NCBI RefSeq assembly: GCF_051960575.1
Contig: NZ_JBQCEE010000030.1
Location: 1 to 16,088, forward strand
Direction of reading: 5' to 3'
Length of the DNA stretch: 16,088 nt
DNA from: JBQCEE01 sp051960575
GTDB taxonomy: Bacteria > Actinomycetota > Actinomycetes > Mycobacteriales > Jatrophihabitantaceae
Both the position numbers and the translations under genes were made by a program. Under the pieces are notes generated by a model. It saw only the letters and a list, made by a program, of their open reading frames with translations, searched no databases and was not told the origin of the DNA. Positions within the stretch are counted from its first letter, which is position 1. Every line of letters starts with the position of its first letter. This document shows, in pieces, positions 15,545-16,088 of this stretch.

Positions 15545-16088
15545 GCTGCACCGCCGCCACGGTGAGCGCTGCGTCGACCGAGGGGCGCACCTCGTGCACC
15601 CGCACGCCCCAGACGCCCCGGTCGGCACAGAGCGCGGTGATCGCGGTGGTCGCGTCCTCGCGCTCGTCGACCGCCCGCGGGGCGCCGTCGGACGACGCGA
15701 GCAGCCGGCCGAGGAACGACTTCCGGCTCGCGGCGACGAGCACCGGCAGCCCGAGCGCGACGAACTCGTCGAGCGCGGCGAGCAGCGCCCAGTTGTGCTC
15801 GGCCGTCTTGGCGAACCCGAGCCCGGGATCGATCACCAACGAACCCTCGGGGACGCCCGCGGCGACCGCGGCTTCCACCCGCTGGAGCAGCTCGGCCCGC
15901 ACGTCCTTGACGACGTCCTCGTAGTGCGCGAGTTCCTGCATCCGCTCGCTGTGTCCACGCCAATGCATGAGGATCCACGGGCAGCCGGCGTCGCGCACGA
16001 CCGCGTCCATTCCGGGATCGGCCAGGCCGCCGGAGACGTCGTTGACCACGCTGACGCCGGCCTCCAGGTCTGCGTCCGCCACCGAGGC
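15534..16088 (-). CDS. folP: Dihydropteroate synthase, N-terminus beyond window edge
   Basis: The frame runs off the right edge, so about 185 C-terminal residues are seen and the N-terminal strand with the first substrate loops is missing. Visible marks are VVNDVSGGLADP, ILMHWRG, the pterin-binding DPGLGFAKTAEHNWALL, the ASRKSFLG motif with its phosphate-binding Ser-Arg-Lys, and the C-terminal DATTAITALCADRGVWGVRVHEV. The enzyme condenses hydroxymethyldihydropterin pyrophosphate with p-aminobenzoate and is the sulfonamide target. KTAEHNW and VRVHEV fit the FolP1 (functional) type rather than the divergent FolP2 paralogue, although the missing N-terminus limits this. It is the first visible gene of the folate block, overlapping folB. 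Confidence 0.95.
   Translation of the reverse strand, partial: ASVADADLEAGVSVVNDVSGGLADPGMDAVVRDAGCPWILMHWRGHSERMQELAHYEDVVKDVRAELLQRVEAAVAAGVPEGSLVIDPGLGFAKTAEHNWALLAALDEFVALGLPVLVAASRKSFLGRLLASSDGAPRAVDEREDATTAITALCADRGVWGVRVHEVRPSVDAALTVAAVQRGR

Overview
The window is very GC-rich DNA that looks like a chromosome segment from a high-GC actinobacterium, most likely of the order Mycobacteriales (mycobacteria, Gordonia, Dietzia, Tsukamurella and relatives). Four things point there: a DUF222/HNH (13E12-type) gene at the left edge, a folate block at the right edge ordered as in Mycobacterium, many GTG starts with tightly overlapping ATGA gene junctions, and a catabolic gene set that matches by order and length the Mycobacterium tuberculosis locus Rv0976c-fadE13-accD2-accA2-fadE12-echA7. 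These comparisons are from memory, not from a search, and I cannot name the genus.

Layout. 1-1235 (+): the 3' part of a DUF222/HNH endonuclease gene. 1313-1972 (+): a peptidase S51 (dipeptidase E-like) protein. 2092-3342 (+): an Old Yellow Enzyme family NAD(P)H:flavin oxidoreductase. 3343-3417: a short gap with a 16-bp palindrome beside a possible leaderless promoter. 3418-13188 (+): an apparent eight-gene operon of a TIGR03084-type metal-binding protein, an AtuA/DUF1446 protein, an acyl-CoA dehydrogenase, a biotin-dependent carboxylase carboxyltransferase subunit, its biotin carboxylase/biotinyl subunit, a second acyl-CoA dehydrogenase, an enoyl-CoA hydratase-like protein and a TetR regulator. 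Genes overlap by 1-4 bases except around the biotin carboxylase gene, where the gaps are 52 and 4 bases. 13205-16088 (-): a convergent block of a membrane/coiled-coil protein (Rv3604c-like), a DUF3180 membrane protein, folK, folB and the 3' part of folP.

How the genes work together. The operon has the logic of leucine or acyclic-terpenoid (Liu/Atu) catabolism. An acyl-CoA dehydrogenase makes a 3-methyl-enoyl-CoA, the two-subunit biotin carboxylase carboxylates it, and the hydratase hydrates the glutaconyl-type product. No lyase, CoA ligase or alcohol/aldehyde dehydrogenase lies in the window, so the substrate and the end of the pathway are open. The TetR protein at the operon end is the obvious candidate to bind the palindrome upstream of the first gene. 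The folate block makes the pterin part of tetrahydrofolate and is housekeeping.

The most interesting items are the operator/leaderless promoter pair, the substrate-orphan AtuA-carboxylase operon, two acyl-CoA dehydrogenases that both appear to use a relocated catalytic glutamate, and a hydratase missing one of the two classical catalytic glutamates. I saw no rRNA, tRNA, CRISPR array, insertion sequence or phage genes.
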